From: Oscillospiraceae bacterium
GTDB lineage: Bacteria > Bacillota > Clostridia > Oscillospirales > Ruminococcaceae
Assembly: GCA_017410745.1 (NCBI GenBank)
Contig: JAFPPJ010000032.1
Coordinates: 1-10,010, forward strand
DNA: 10,010 bases
Direction of reading: 5' to 3'
Position 1 is the first letter of the stretch; each line of letters opens with the position of its first letter. This document shows, piece after piece, positions 1-6,941 of this stretch. Under the pieces are notes generated by a model that was given only the letters and a program-made list of their open reading frames with translations, was not told the origin of the DNA and ran no database searches. The translations under genes and the position numbers were made by a program.

Positions 1-18
1 CCTCGGAGAGATAGGCTG

Positions 19-1419
19 ATGGAAAAATCGTTTTCCGAGCAGATAGCGGCGGCTGTTCACGAGAGCGGCATGACCGTGTCGAAGCTGTCTCAGATGAGCG
101 GCCTCGGGCGTACAGCGATACAGCACATCATATCCGGGGATTTCCTGCCCACCAATCAGTTCCTTGACGAATTGTGCTCGGTGCTGCATCTTCCGCCGGA
201 TCGCATGAGCCGCATAAAGGAGAGCTATTTCAGGGAAAAGCTCGGGGACAGGCATTATCATTTCTGCAAGCGGATAATCGCCATGATGGAGGATTTTTCG
301 CAGAATATGAACCACACTGCATCTATGGGCAGTATCGAGATATCGCGTGTTCCGCTGGAGTCGAGCATGTTTGTCAACGGCATGGTCGATATCATAACTC
401 TGTGCATGAATCTCGTCATAGAAGAGATGATGAAAGATGATCCGCATATTATGCTGACAGTGCCCGTATCGCAGGAACAGTTCTTTGTAACGCTGCAGCA
501 GACGCTCAATTCCGTAAACAGCAGGATAAGGATAGACCATTTCGTGAAGCTGGCGTCGGAGGAAGGCCTTGAAGAGAACTTCGACAAGATATCTATGGGC
601 ATGAGGCTGTTCATGCAGCCTAAGACAGAATATCAGCCATATTACCTCTATTCACAGAACGGTGAGAAGGAGGATTTCTTCTTTCCATATCCCTACTGCA
701 TCAGGTCGCAGTCATATGTGCTGTTCATGAATGACAGCCTTACTTCGGCAGTGCTTACAAACAATGCCAGTGTCCACAGGCAGATGGATGAATACTACTG
801 CACGATGCTGCGCATATCCAAGCCGCTTTTCACTGCTATGCTGCCCGATGATGTGCTCGATATATGCGCAGGCACTACCGGCTCATTCATCAGCTCCATA
901 GGATATATGCCGATATTTTCACAGCATTTTACCCGCGAGCTTATGGCGGCAAAGCTGCGGCCGGAGTACAGGAGAAGCGACAACAGCATAAAAGACCCTG
1001 ACAGAAACAGCATGGTCACGCATAAGAAGCGCCGCTCGTATTCTATATTCACGGTTGCAGGACTGCGGGAGTTTGCCGAGACCGGCAAGATGACCGGTGT
1101 GCCGGGTGAATATTTCATGCCTCTCGATCCCGATGAGAGGAAAATGCTGCTGACAAAGATCATGGAGAGCGGAGCATATGATATCATTGACCCGCAGGCA
1201 TTTGAGATACGCAATATACAGGTGGTGATGCTCACAGAGCGCACGGTGGCGGTAAGTATCACCAATTCAGCGGGAACGTACAGCTGCAGGATAGATGATA
1301 TATTCCTGATAAGCGAGATGGACGTACTGATCCGTTCCATCGGCAAGATGGGCATGCTCCTGTCCGATGAGGAGAAGCGTCAGCAGATGGAGATGCATAT
1401 CGCCAAGCTGGGAGGATAA
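19..1419 (+). CDS. Helix-turn-helix (Cro/C1-type) protein with a large unrecognised C-terminal region
   Basis: 466 residues. Residues about 5-60 have the pattern of an XRE/Cro-C1 helix-turn-helix: a helix from SEQIAAAV, a turn at SGMTVSKLSQMSG, a recognition-like helix GRTAIQHIISGD, then FLDELCSVLHLPPD, the usual closing helix of this fold. This supports sequence-specific DNA binding in the cytoplasm. The remaining ~400 residues match no family I can name. They lack an obvious signal peptide or membrane segment and may form a sensing domain; that is inference. The ATG at 19 follows CGGAGAG at 4-10, a reasonable ribosome-binding site with 8 nt spacing. The frame stays open to the left window edge, so a start further upstream cannot be excluded. 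The gene is followed by 148 nt before tpiA, which has its own promoter, so the two are probably separate units. Its target is unknown; autoregulation is possible but not visible here. Confidence 0.85.
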   Translation: MEKSFSEQIAAAVHESGMTVSKLSQMSGLGRTAIQHIISGDFLPTNQFLDELCSVLHLPPDRMSRIKESYFREKLGDRHYHFCKRIIAMMEDFSQNMNHTASMGSIEISRVPLESSMFVNGMVDIITLCMNLVIEEMMKDDPHIMLTVPVSQEQFFVTLQQTLNSVNSRIRIDHFVKLASEEGLEENFDKISMGMRLFMQPKTEYQPYYLYSQNGEKEDFFFPYPYCIRSQSYVLFMNDSLTSAVLTNNASVHRQMDEYYCTMLRISKPLFTAMLPDDVLDICAGTTGSFISSIGYMPIFSQHFTRELMAAKLRPEYRRSDNSIKDPDRNSMVTHKKRRSYSIFTVAGLREFAETGKMTGVPGEYFMPLDPDERKMLLTKIMESGAYDIIDPQAFEIRNIQVVMLTERTVAVSITNSAGTYSCRIDDIFLISEMDVLIRSIGKMGMLLSDEEKRQQMEMHIAKLGG

Positions 1420-1486
1420 GACCTGCGCCAAGGCATATACCAGCGGAGCTGCCGACAGCCAAGCCGACCTTTTTGTCCGATTATCA

Positions 1487-1515
1487 TTGACATAACGGGA
1501 ATTATGTGGTAAAAT
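1487..1515 (+). promoter_or_regulatory. Sigma-A type promoter of tpiA, with extended -10
   Basis: TTGACA at 1487-1492 is a perfect -35 hexamer. After a 17-nt spacer comes TAAAAT at 1510-1515, five of six matches to TATAAT, preceded by TG at 1507-1508 in the extended -10 arrangement (TG-n-hexamer). Transcription should begin near 1522, giving a leader of about 46 nt before the tpiA start. The near-consensus quality fits constitutive strong expression of a glycolytic gene. Confidence 0.88.
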
Positions 1516-1525
1516 AGTAAGGATG

Positions 1526-1541
1526 GCGGTCGCGTGACCGC
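1526..1541 (+). other. 5'-UTR hairpin at the start of the tpiA transcript
   Basis: GCGGTC (1526-1531) and GACCGC (1536-1541) form a perfect 6-bp GC-rich stem with the 4-nt loop GCGT. It begins about 4 nt after the predicted transcription start and ends 13 nt before the ribosome-binding site AAGGAAG (1555-1561), so it should not block initiation. No U-tract follows, so it is not a terminator. A role in protecting the mRNA 5' end is plausible but inferred. Confidence 0.6.
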
Positions 1542-1567
1542 TGCAAGATCGTGAAAGGAAGATAGAT

Positions 1568-2344
1568 ATGAACAAGAATCTCAGAAAGGCGATCATCGCC
1601 GGCAACTGGAAGATGAACAAGACACGTCCCGAGGCAAAGGCGCTTCTCGAAGCTATAAAGCCCCTCGTGGCTAATGCAGAGGGCAAGGTAGAGGTAGTGG
1701 CATGCGTGCCCTTTACCAACCTTGAGACTGCGATAAACACCGTAGCAGGCTCCAACGTGAAGATAGGTGCAGAGAACGTACACTTCGAGAAGAGCGGCGC
1801 ATTCACCGGCGAGATCTCCGCTGATATGCTCACCGAGCTCGGCGTTACATATGTAGTAATAGGCCATTCCGAGAGAAGACAGTACTTCGGCGAGACCGAC
1901 GAGACTGTCAACAAGAGAACAAAGGCAGCTCTTGCAGCAGGCCTTCTCCCCATCGTATGCGTAGGCGAGCTCCTCAGCGAGCGTGAGGCAGGCATCACCA
2001 ACGAGGTCATCGCTCGTCAGATAAAGCTTGACCTTGCTGAGATATCCGCAGAGGACATAAAGAAGACCGTTATCGCATATGAGCCTGTATGGGCTATCGG
2101 CACCGGCAAGACTGCTACCGCAGATCAGGCTCAGGAGGTATGCGCATTCATCCGCGCTACTCTCGCATCCCTCTATGACGCTGCTACCGCAGATGCAGTC
2201 ACCATCCAGTACGGCGGCTCCATGAACGCAAAGAACTGCGCAGAGCTCCTTGCTAAGCCCGATGTAGACGGCGGTCTTATCGGCGGCGCATCCCTCAAGG
2301 CTGATGACTTCAACGTTATCGTACAGGCAGCAGTGAACGGCTGA
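1568..2344 (+). CDS. tpiA: Triosephosphate isomerase
   Basis: 258 residues, the normal length for bacterial triosephosphate isomerase, the cytoplasmic TIM-barrel enzyme that interconverts dihydroxyacetone phosphate and glyceraldehyde 3-phosphate in glycolysis and gluconeogenesis. Visible active-site elements: GNWKMN with the substrate-binding lysine at K15, the electrophilic histidine H100 in IGHSERR, the catalytic base E172 in AYEPVWAIGTGKTA (which also contains the mobile phosphate-gripping loop 6), the phosphate-binding YGGSM near residue 215, and GGLIGGASL near the C-terminus. All key residues are present. The ATG at 1568 follows AAGGAAG (1555-1561) at 6 nt. The gene is monocistronic, with its own promoter, a leader hairpin and an intrinsic terminator; in many Firmicutes it sits in a gap-pgk-tpiA-gpmI-eno cluster, absent here. 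It has more C-ending codons and regular GAG/AAG/CTC use than its neighbours, as expected of a highly expressed gene. Confidence 0.98.
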   Translation: MNKNLRKAIIAGNWKMNKTRPEAKALLEAIKPLVANAEGKVEVVACVPFTNLETAINTVAGSNVKIGAENVHFEKSGAFTGEISADMLTELGVTYVVIGHSERRQYFGETDETVNKRTKAALAAGLLPIVCVGELLSEREAGITNEVIARQIKLDLAEISAEDIKKTVIAYEPVWAIGTGKTATADQAQEVCAFIRATLASLYDAATADAVTIQYGGSMNAKNCAELLAKPDVDGGLIGGASLKADDFNVIVQAAVNG

Positions 2345-2366
2345 GACTGATATATCTTATGAGCAC

Positions 2367-2400
2367 AGGCGGCATATCCAGCAGGATATGCCGCTTTTGT
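2367..2400 (+). terminator. Rho-independent terminator of tpiA
   Basis: GCGGCATATCC (2369-2379) pairs perfectly with GGATATGCCGC (2384-2394) around the loop AGCA, an 11-bp stem extendable by a G-U and an A-U pair, followed at once by TTTTGT. It starts 25 nt after the tpiA stop. The opposite strand has no U-tract after the stem, so it should act only on + strand transcription. Confidence 0.93.
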
Positions 2401-2463
2401 CTATAAACGCACAATGACGCTGATTTTGCCTGTAATTTTGTGCATATATAGCCGCGTTTGCTA

Positions 2464-2492
2464 TTGCTTTTTTCCACAGGATGTGATATAAT
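2464..2492 (+). promoter_or_regulatory. Promoter of the six-gene operon, extended -10
   Basis: TATAAT at 2487-2492 is a perfect -10 hexamer with TG at 2484-2485 in the extended position. A weak -35, TTGCTT (2464-2469), lies at the ideal 17-nt spacing. Transcription should start near 2499, leaving a leader of about 79 nt before the dehydratase-like gene. The perfect extended -10 with a poor -35 is a common layout for promoters that depend on the -10 region or on a regulator. Confidence 0.8.
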
Positions 2493-2518
2493 AATATAGT
2501 TATGGCTTATTATTGAGA

Positions 2519-2546
2519 ACTGTATCGTCTGACGTGACGATACAGT
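2519..2546 (+). promoter_or_regulatory. Perfect 11-bp inverted repeat in the operon leader
   Basis: ACTGTATCGTC (2519-2529) and GACGATACAGT (2536-2546) are perfect complements around the 6-nt loop TGACGT. The element lies about 20 nt downstream of the predicted transcription start and 19 nt before the GGGAGG ribosome-binding site. There is no T-tract after it, so it is not an intrinsic terminator. It could be an mRNA-stabilising 5' hairpin or, as DNA, a palindromic operator for a dimeric repressor; the sequence alone does not decide. It also contains a GTG (2545) in frame with the downstream gene, which would be buried in the stem. Confidence 0.7.
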
Positions 2547-2577
2547 GCATATACAACTATTATCGGGAGGAAATCCA

Positions 2578-3849
2578 ATGGCAGAGCTTCAGTATACAGA
2601 GAACGGAAGACTTCTTTTTACCGAGGAGATGAGAAAGGACTACACCATACTCATCCCCAATATGCTCCCCCTGCATTTCAGATTCCTTGAAAAGGTGTTC
2701 AACAATCACGGCTATCGTGTAAAGCTGCTTACCACGACGGGCAGGCGCATAGTTGACGAGGGCCTGAGATATACGCATAACGATACCTGTTACCCTGCGC
2801 TGCTGGTAATAGGCCAGTTCATAGATGCGCTCAAGACCGATGAGAGCCTTGACCTGCACAAGACCGCACTGCTCATGGTGCAGACGGGCGGCGGCTGCCG
2901 TGCATCTAACTATATCCATCTGATACGCAAGGCACTTATAAAGTGCGGCATGGAGTATGTACCCGTGATATCGCTGGCGATCCCCTCTATCGAGAAGAAT
3001 CCCGGCTTCCACCTTTCCGCACCTATGCTCGCACAGATAATCGTATCGCTGTGCTATGCGGATGTGCTGATGCTCCTGTCCAATCAGGTGCGTCCCTATG
3101 AGAACAATAAGGGCGATACCGATGCCCTCGTTGACAAGTGGATGCAGAAGCTCATCGACCTGAAATTCAGCTTCGTCACCTTCGACAAGCATGTGGCCGA
3201 GATAGTCAAGGACTTCGAGGCAATACCCTATACGCCCGATCCCAATGTGGTGAAGGTGGGCATAGTGGGCGAGATATTCATAAAATACTCTCCTCTCGGC
3301 AACAACGAACTTCAGAAATTCCTTGAATCCGAGGGCTGCGAGGTATACTGCCCCGGTCTGGTGGACTTCCTTATCTTCATGGGAGATCATCATGTAGTGG
3401 AGACCGAGCTCTACCATGTCAAGTACAAGAAATACTTTGCGAGCCTCGGTGTAAAGGGCTTCTTCAAGATGATGCAGAATAAGATCATCGCTGCGGTGAA
3501 GGATACGCGCTTCTTCGGGCCTACTCCCTTCGAGCACGCCAAGGCTGATGTGGAGCAGTACATATCTCCCGCGAACAAGATGGGCGAGGGATGGCTCCTC
3601 ACCGCAGAGATGGTGGATATGATACATATGGGCATAAACAATATCGTGTGCGCTCAGCCCTTCGGATGCCTTCCCAACCATATCATAGGCAAGGGCATGG
3701 TGCGCAAGCTGAGAGAGCAGTATCCCCAGTCGAATATCGTGCCCATAGACTATGACCCCGGCGCTACGAGAGTAAACCAGGAAAACCGCATCAAACTCAT
3801 GCTTTCCACTGCAAGGCAGCAGATGAAGGAAAAAGCAGAGAATGTATAA
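2578..3849 (+). CDS. Stand-alone 2-hydroxyacyl-CoA dehydratase-like protein (DUF2229/HgdB-related, probable Fe-S protein)
   Basis: 423 residues from the ATG at 2578, which has GGGAGG (2565-2570) 7 nt upstream. An in-frame GTG at 2545 lies inside a hairpin and lacks a ribosome-binding site, so it was not chosen. The protein resembles the C-terminal half of the very large (~1400 aa) CoA-enzyme activase/dehydratase fusion proteins of anaerobes, related to 2-hydroxyglutaryl-CoA dehydratase and its activator. Recognisable motifs: NDTCYPALLVIGQF (C71), QTGGGCRASNYIHLIRKAL (C107), and CAQPFGCLPNHIIGKGM (C358, C364) followed by IDYDPGATRVNQENRIKLM. The conserved cysteines are likely ligands of an oxygen-sensitive Fe-S cluster (inference from the family). 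The ATPase activator domain (BadF/BcrA type) that normally injects the electron is absent from this protein and from the window. The substrate is unknown. First gene of the probable operon, 17 nt before cdaA. Confidence 0.85.
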   Translation: MAELQYTENGRLLFTEEMRKDYTILIPNMLPLHFRFLEKVFNNHGYRVKLLTTTGRRIVDEGLRYTHNDTCYPALLVIGQFIDALKTDESLDLHKTALLMVQTGGGCRASNYIHLIRKALIKCGMEYVPVISLAIPSIEKNPGFHLSAPMLAQIIVSLCYADVLMLLSNQVRPYENNKGDTDALVDKWMQKLIDLKFSFVTFDKHVAEIVKDFEAIPYTPDPNVVKVGIVGEIFIKYSPLGNNELQKFLESEGCEVYCPGLVDFLIFMGDHHVVETELYHVKYKKYFASLGVKGFFKMMQNKIIAAVKDTRFFGPTPFEHAKADVEQYISPANKMGEGWLLTAEMVDMIHMGINNIVCAQPFGCLPNHIIGKGMVRKLREQYPQSNIVPIDYDPGATRVNQENRIKLMLSTARQQMKEKAENV

Positions 3850-3866
3850 GCTGGCAGGGTGATATC

Positions 3867-4718
3867 ATGAATTGGGTCGAAGTAATAATCAATGTTTTAA
3901 AATCTATCAAACCTTCGGTATTTGATATACTCGATATAATCGTACTGGCGTTCGTGATACTCAAAGTAATACAGTTTGCAAGAGATACCCGTGCGGGCGG
4001 CTTGTTCAAGGGCATAGTGATACTCCTTGCGGTATATCTCATCGCCCAAATCGTAGGGATGAGGGTCACGCTGTTCCTGCTGGGCAAGGTATTCAGCATA
4101 GGTATACTCGCACTGATCGTCATATTCCAGCCCGAGCTGCGCCGCTCCATAGAGAAGGTGGGCTATTTCGGATGGAACATGATATCCAGGCTCGGCGGCG
4201 AGAACACCAGCCTGAGTTCGTGGGTATCCGCGATAGACGTTATATGCGAATCCTGTGACAACCTTTCGTCGAATACCACAGGCGCGCTCATAGTAATAGA
4301 GCGTGAGACAAAACTGGGTGAACTGGTGGAGACGGGAGTGGTGCTCAATGCCGAACCGTCCATACAGCTTTTCGGTACGATATTCTTCAATAAGACGCCG
4401 CTTCACGACGGCGCTGTGATAATGCGCGACGGCATGATACACGCTGCTGCGTGCTTCCTGCCCAAGCCCGAAAATGAGAGCCATATCAGTTCTGAGCTGG
4501 GCTCCCGTCACCGTGCGGCCATAGGCATGAGTGAGAACTCCGATGCGGTGGTCATAGTCGTATCTGAGGAGACCGGCGGCATATCCATCGCCGAGAACGG
4601 CGAGCTTTCAAGAGGATATACCAAGGATACCCTTAGAAAGACTCTCAGGGATAAGATACTTTCTGACCAGATAAAGCCTAAGCTCAAGAAGGCCGAAAAC
4701 AAGAAGAACGCTTCGTAA
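3867..4718 (+). CDS. cdaA: Membrane diadenylate cyclase CdaA (c-di-AMP synthase)
   Basis: 283 residues, close to the usual ~270. CdaA condenses two ATP into cyclic di-AMP, the second messenger that controls potassium and osmolyte uptake and cell-wall homeostasis in Firmicutes. Three hydrophobic segments (about residues 19-38, 47-65 and 68-88) form the membrane part and lead into FQPELRRSIEKVG. The DisA_N catalytic domain follows from about 100 to 250, with the DGA motif in TPLHDGAVIM (D181-G182-A183) and the second active-site motif GSRHRAAIGMSE (R214-H215-R216; the more common form is GTRHRAA). GALIVIE and AEPSIQLFGTIFF also fit the family. The tail (about 255-283) is highly charged and lysine-rich. 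The start at 3867 follows GGGTGAT, which pairs with the GAUCACC part of the 16S rRNA tail. It lies 17 nt after the dehydratase-like gene and 11 nt before cdaR, so it is very probably co-transcribed. Confidence 0.96.
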   Translation: MNWVEVIINVLKSIKPSVFDILDIIVLAFVILKVIQFARDTRAGGLFKGIVILLAVYLIAQIVGMRVTLFLLGKVFSIGILALIVIFQPELRRSIEKVGYFGWNMISRLGGENTSLSSWVSAIDVICESCDNLSSNTTGALIVIERETKLGELVETGVVLNAEPSIQLFGTIFFNKTPLHDGAVIMRDGMIHAAACFLPKPENESHISSELGSRHRAAIGMSENSDAVVIVVSEETGGISIAENGELSRGYTKDTLRKTLRDKILSDQIKPKLKKAENKKNAS

Positions 4719-4729
4719 GGGGTGATAGC

Positions 4730-6130
4730 ATGGCTAAGGAGAATACATCCAAGAAGGGCGAAGCCAAGGGCAGCCCCGATCAGGAAGGCTCAAAATTCAC
4801 GCTGAGCAAGATAATAGAGAACGATCGTGCTGCCACGGTGCTGTCTATCATTCTTGCTGTGATAGTGTGGAGCGTAGTGACTATAAGAGAATTTCCCACT
4901 ATTACAAAGCATTACGACAATGTTAAGGTGGAAGTGAATATCGAAGGGACATCGGCGGAGTCTGCAAATCTTCAGGTACTCAAGACAGATCCTTCCGAGA
5001 TCTCTGTTATGATCAGCGGAACGCGCGCACAGATAGGTGATCTGAAATCAGAAGATCTGATAGCGGTGGCAGATTTGAGCAACGTTAAAGATGCAGGCGT
5101 TCAATCGCTTCCGTATACGGTAAAAATTCAATCGAACAAGAACATTGAATTTGAGGTAATGAAATCCGAACCCGCAAAACTAGAGGTGGAATTTGACAAG
5201 ACAATAGAAAAGGAAATACCCGTTGAAGTAAAAGCAGAGAACATCCCGTTGAAAAAAGGATATTTCAATGATGACCCTAAAGCGGATCGGGAGAATATCG
5301 TGATAAAGGGTTCACAGAAGCTGGTAGAAAGTATCGACAAAGCACAGGCCATCGTCACACTGGATTCCGAGCTTGACAAAACCACCATTATCAGAGCTTC
5401 GGATGTAGAACTTTACAGCAACGGGGTGAAGAAGAAATACGAGCAGGGTGAGATCACATTCAGCAGGAACATAGAAGTGACCATACCTGTATATGCAACA
5501 AAGAGCCTGCCGCTGGATGTGAGCATACTGAATGCGCCGGACAGCCTTGATGTAGAGTACTTCAGAGATCTGCTCACATTCTCGGTAAAGACGATAGATG
5601 TGGCAGCTCCGGATCTTGATGAGCTCAATGATCGCAAGAGCATCAATGTTGGTACGATAAATATGTACGAAGTGGGCGACAAGGGCAAAAAGATCGAATT
5701 CAAAGTGGAAAATTTCCTGCCGGCCGGTTACCGTGATCTTTCCAATCTCGGAACTGTCACAATTACCTTGCCCGATGATAAATTCACAAGTATACCTGTC
5801 ATGATGACAAGAGACAATATCAAGTATATAAACGAGGATCCGGAATACGCCTACGAACCTCTTACTTCGGGCATGAGCATCTATATCGTGGGCGATCCCG
5901 ATCAGATATCCCGGTTCACATCGGCCGATCTTACCGCTGTGGTGGATCTTGAAGGGTTCAAGCTGAACAAGAACGAACCGAAGGAAGTATTGCAGACAAC
6001 GGCAGACATCACAATAAACAGCAAATTTGACAAGGTCTGGATCTATAACGATTCCGGCAAGGTCAAACCGACCATATACACACAGGCGACTAAATTTGAA
6101 ACAAATATTGAAGAAACTCCTGTTGAGTAG
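4730..6130 (+). CDS. cdaR: CdaR/YbbR-repeat protein, regulator of CdaA
   Basis: 466 residues. CdaR is the membrane-anchored partner that binds CdaA and tunes c-di-AMP synthesis. A charged cytoplasmic N-terminus (1-32) is followed by one hydrophobic anchor (about 35-51, TVLSIILAVIVWSVV), after which the protein should lie outside the membrane. The rest is a series of about four YbbR-like beta domains, roughly 60-155, 160-248, 250-350 and 354-452. Repeating features include EIPVEVKAENIPLKKGYF, the SIPVMM and TIPVYAT starts, and the pairs VADLSNV and VVDLEGF, each near the end of a strand set. The start at 4730 follows GGGTGAT and lies 11 nt after cdaA. By hand count the segment 5101-5280 is only about 37% GC (66 of 180), against about 57% in cdaA (4381-4560), although the reading frame is intact. 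Identification rests on the YbbR pattern and on adjacency to cdaA. The usual downstream glmM is missing. Confidence 0.92.
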   Translation: MAKENTSKKGEAKGSPDQEGSKFTLSKIIENDRAATVLSIILAVIVWSVVTIREFPTITKHYDNVKVEVNIEGTSAESANLQVLKTDPSEISVMISGTRAQIGDLKSEDLIAVADLSNVKDAGVQSLPYTVKIQSNKNIEFEVMKSEPAKLEVEFDKTIEKEIPVEVKAENIPLKKGYFNDDPKADRENIVIKGSQKLVESIDKAQAIVTLDSELDKTTIIRASDVELYSNGVKKKYEQGEITFSRNIEVTIPVYATKSLPLDVSILNAPDSLDVEYFRDLLTFSVKTIDVAAPDLDELNDRKSINVGTINMYEVGDKGKKIEFKVENFLPAGYRDLSNLGTVTITLPDDKFTSIPVMMTRDNIKYINEDPEYAYEPLTSGMSIYIVGDPDQISRFTSADLTAVVDLEGFKLNKNEPKEVLQTTADITINSKFDKVWIYNDSGKVKPTIYTQATKFETNIEETPVE

Positions 6131-6926
6131 TCTGCTGCTGACATCCTGTGCGGCAGGCGCACTGGAAACAACGCCGGCATCCACGCAGACCGCGCCTGTA
6201 CAGACTTCTTCTGCCGAGGCCGTAGAGACTTCGTCAGAGACGGTCACATCGGCTGAACAGGCTGTACAGACCGAACAGACTGCGTTCTATACTACACCAT
6301 ACGGCACATTTCCATTGATAGAGGCAGTATGGGAGCATAACGAGCATATGCTCGGCACGCCTTCCGAACCGGGAGAGGAGCTGCTCGTATCCTACCTCAC
6401 GGATGACCCTGCAAGGGCGGATGAGGTAAAGGCGCAGCTCAAAGCCCTTGCCTCCGAGATCACCGCAGGATGCACCACTGATGCACAGCGCGGCAGAGCC
6501 ATATCCATGTGGGTGGGCACGAATATCGCCTATGACTTCGATCTCGAGGATGACGGCAGTTTTGAGGTGCTTACGGCTGAAACGGTGCTTGAAAGGCGCA
6601 GAGCGCCATGCACGGGCTTTGCAAATCTGTTCTCGTGCCTGTGTGCGGCGGAGGGCATAGAGACACTGTTCATGATAGGCGGCACATCGAGCGGCGGGTA
6701 TCAGCGCTCACAGCTTGAGGCGGCTCCCGCGAACCATGCGTGGAACGCATACCTTGCCGACGGGCAGTGGCACTTTTCCGACAGTACATGGATAAGTGAC
6801 CTGAGCTATGAGAACGGTGAGATATTCGGCGGAGAACAGTGCCTTGACTATTATGCCGATTTCGATTTCGGCGGAATGTGCATAGAGCACAGGATAGACA
6901 GATGTGAGAAAAGAACGGCATTTTGA
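6096..6926 (+). CDS. Transglutaminase-like (cysteine peptidase fold) lipoprotein
   Basis: 276 residues from a TTG at 6096, chosen because it yields a textbook lipoprotein signal: MKQILKKLLLSSLLLTSC, with lipobox LLTSC and lipidated C18. AGGCGA at 6084-6089 gives a weak ribosome-binding site at 6 nt. The next TTG (6108) is a possible alternative, and the frame stays open upstream to 6027. After C18 comes a Ser/Thr/Glu/Ala-rich linker (about 19-66). The transglutaminase-like core then shows the triad in order: C172 in APCTGFANLFSCLCAAEGI, H214 in NHAWNAYL and D229 in FSDSTW. The core is typical of bacterial surface proteins that may act as proteases or crosslinking enzymes; the true substrate is unknown. 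The protein should sit on the outer face of the membrane. The gene overlaps the end of cdaR by 35 nt in another frame, which suggests translational coupling, and ends 15 nt before the next start. Confidence 0.88.
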   Translation: MKQILKKLLLSSLLLTSCAAGALETTPASTQTAPVQTSSAEAVETSSETVTSAEQAVQTEQTAFYTTPYGTFPLIEAVWEHNEHMLGTPSEPGEELLVSYLTDDPARADEVKAQLKALASEITAGCTTDAQRGRAISMWVGTNIAYDFDLEDDGSFEVLTAETVLERRRAPCTGFANLFSCLCAAEGIETLFMIGGTSSGGYQRSQLEAAPANHAWNAYLADGQWHFSDSTWISDLSYENGEIFGGEQCLDYYADFDFGGMCIEHRIDRCEKRTAF

Positions 6927-6941
6927 AAACGGGTGATGAGT

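Noticed and set aside
1420..1486. Possible terminator of the HTH gene near the T5 run at 1470-1474
   Set aside because: The best stem I find before it is GCTG/CAGC, only 4 bp and not adjacent to the T run; too weak to call. A GCCGAC direct repeat (1451-1456, 1463-1468) upstream of the tpiA -35 is also too short to interpret.
2409..2443. GCACAA/TTGTGC inverted repeat upstream of the operon promoter
   Set aside because: Six-base arms separated by 23 nt are expected by chance in AT-rich intergenic DNA.
2545..2577. GTG at 2545 as a longer start for the dehydratase-like protein
   Set aside because: It is the last base pair region of a perfect hairpin and lacks a ribosome-binding site; ATG 2578 has GGGAGG at 7 nt and the resulting N-terminus fits better.
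2560..3681. Long open frame on the minus strand (373 codons) opposite the dehydratase-like gene
   Set aside because: It mirrors a strongly supported gene, its translation has no recognisable domain (rich in His, Tyr, Leu, Glu as expected of antisense reading), and no promoter or ribosome-binding site is evident.
5312..6247. Minus-strand open frame of 311 codons opposite cdaR and the lipoprotein start
   Set aside because: Antisense shadow; no domain pattern, and cdaR and the lipoprotein have family motifs on the + strand. The same applies to the minus-strand frames at 795-1355, 1267-2010, 3897-4511 and 8129-9004.
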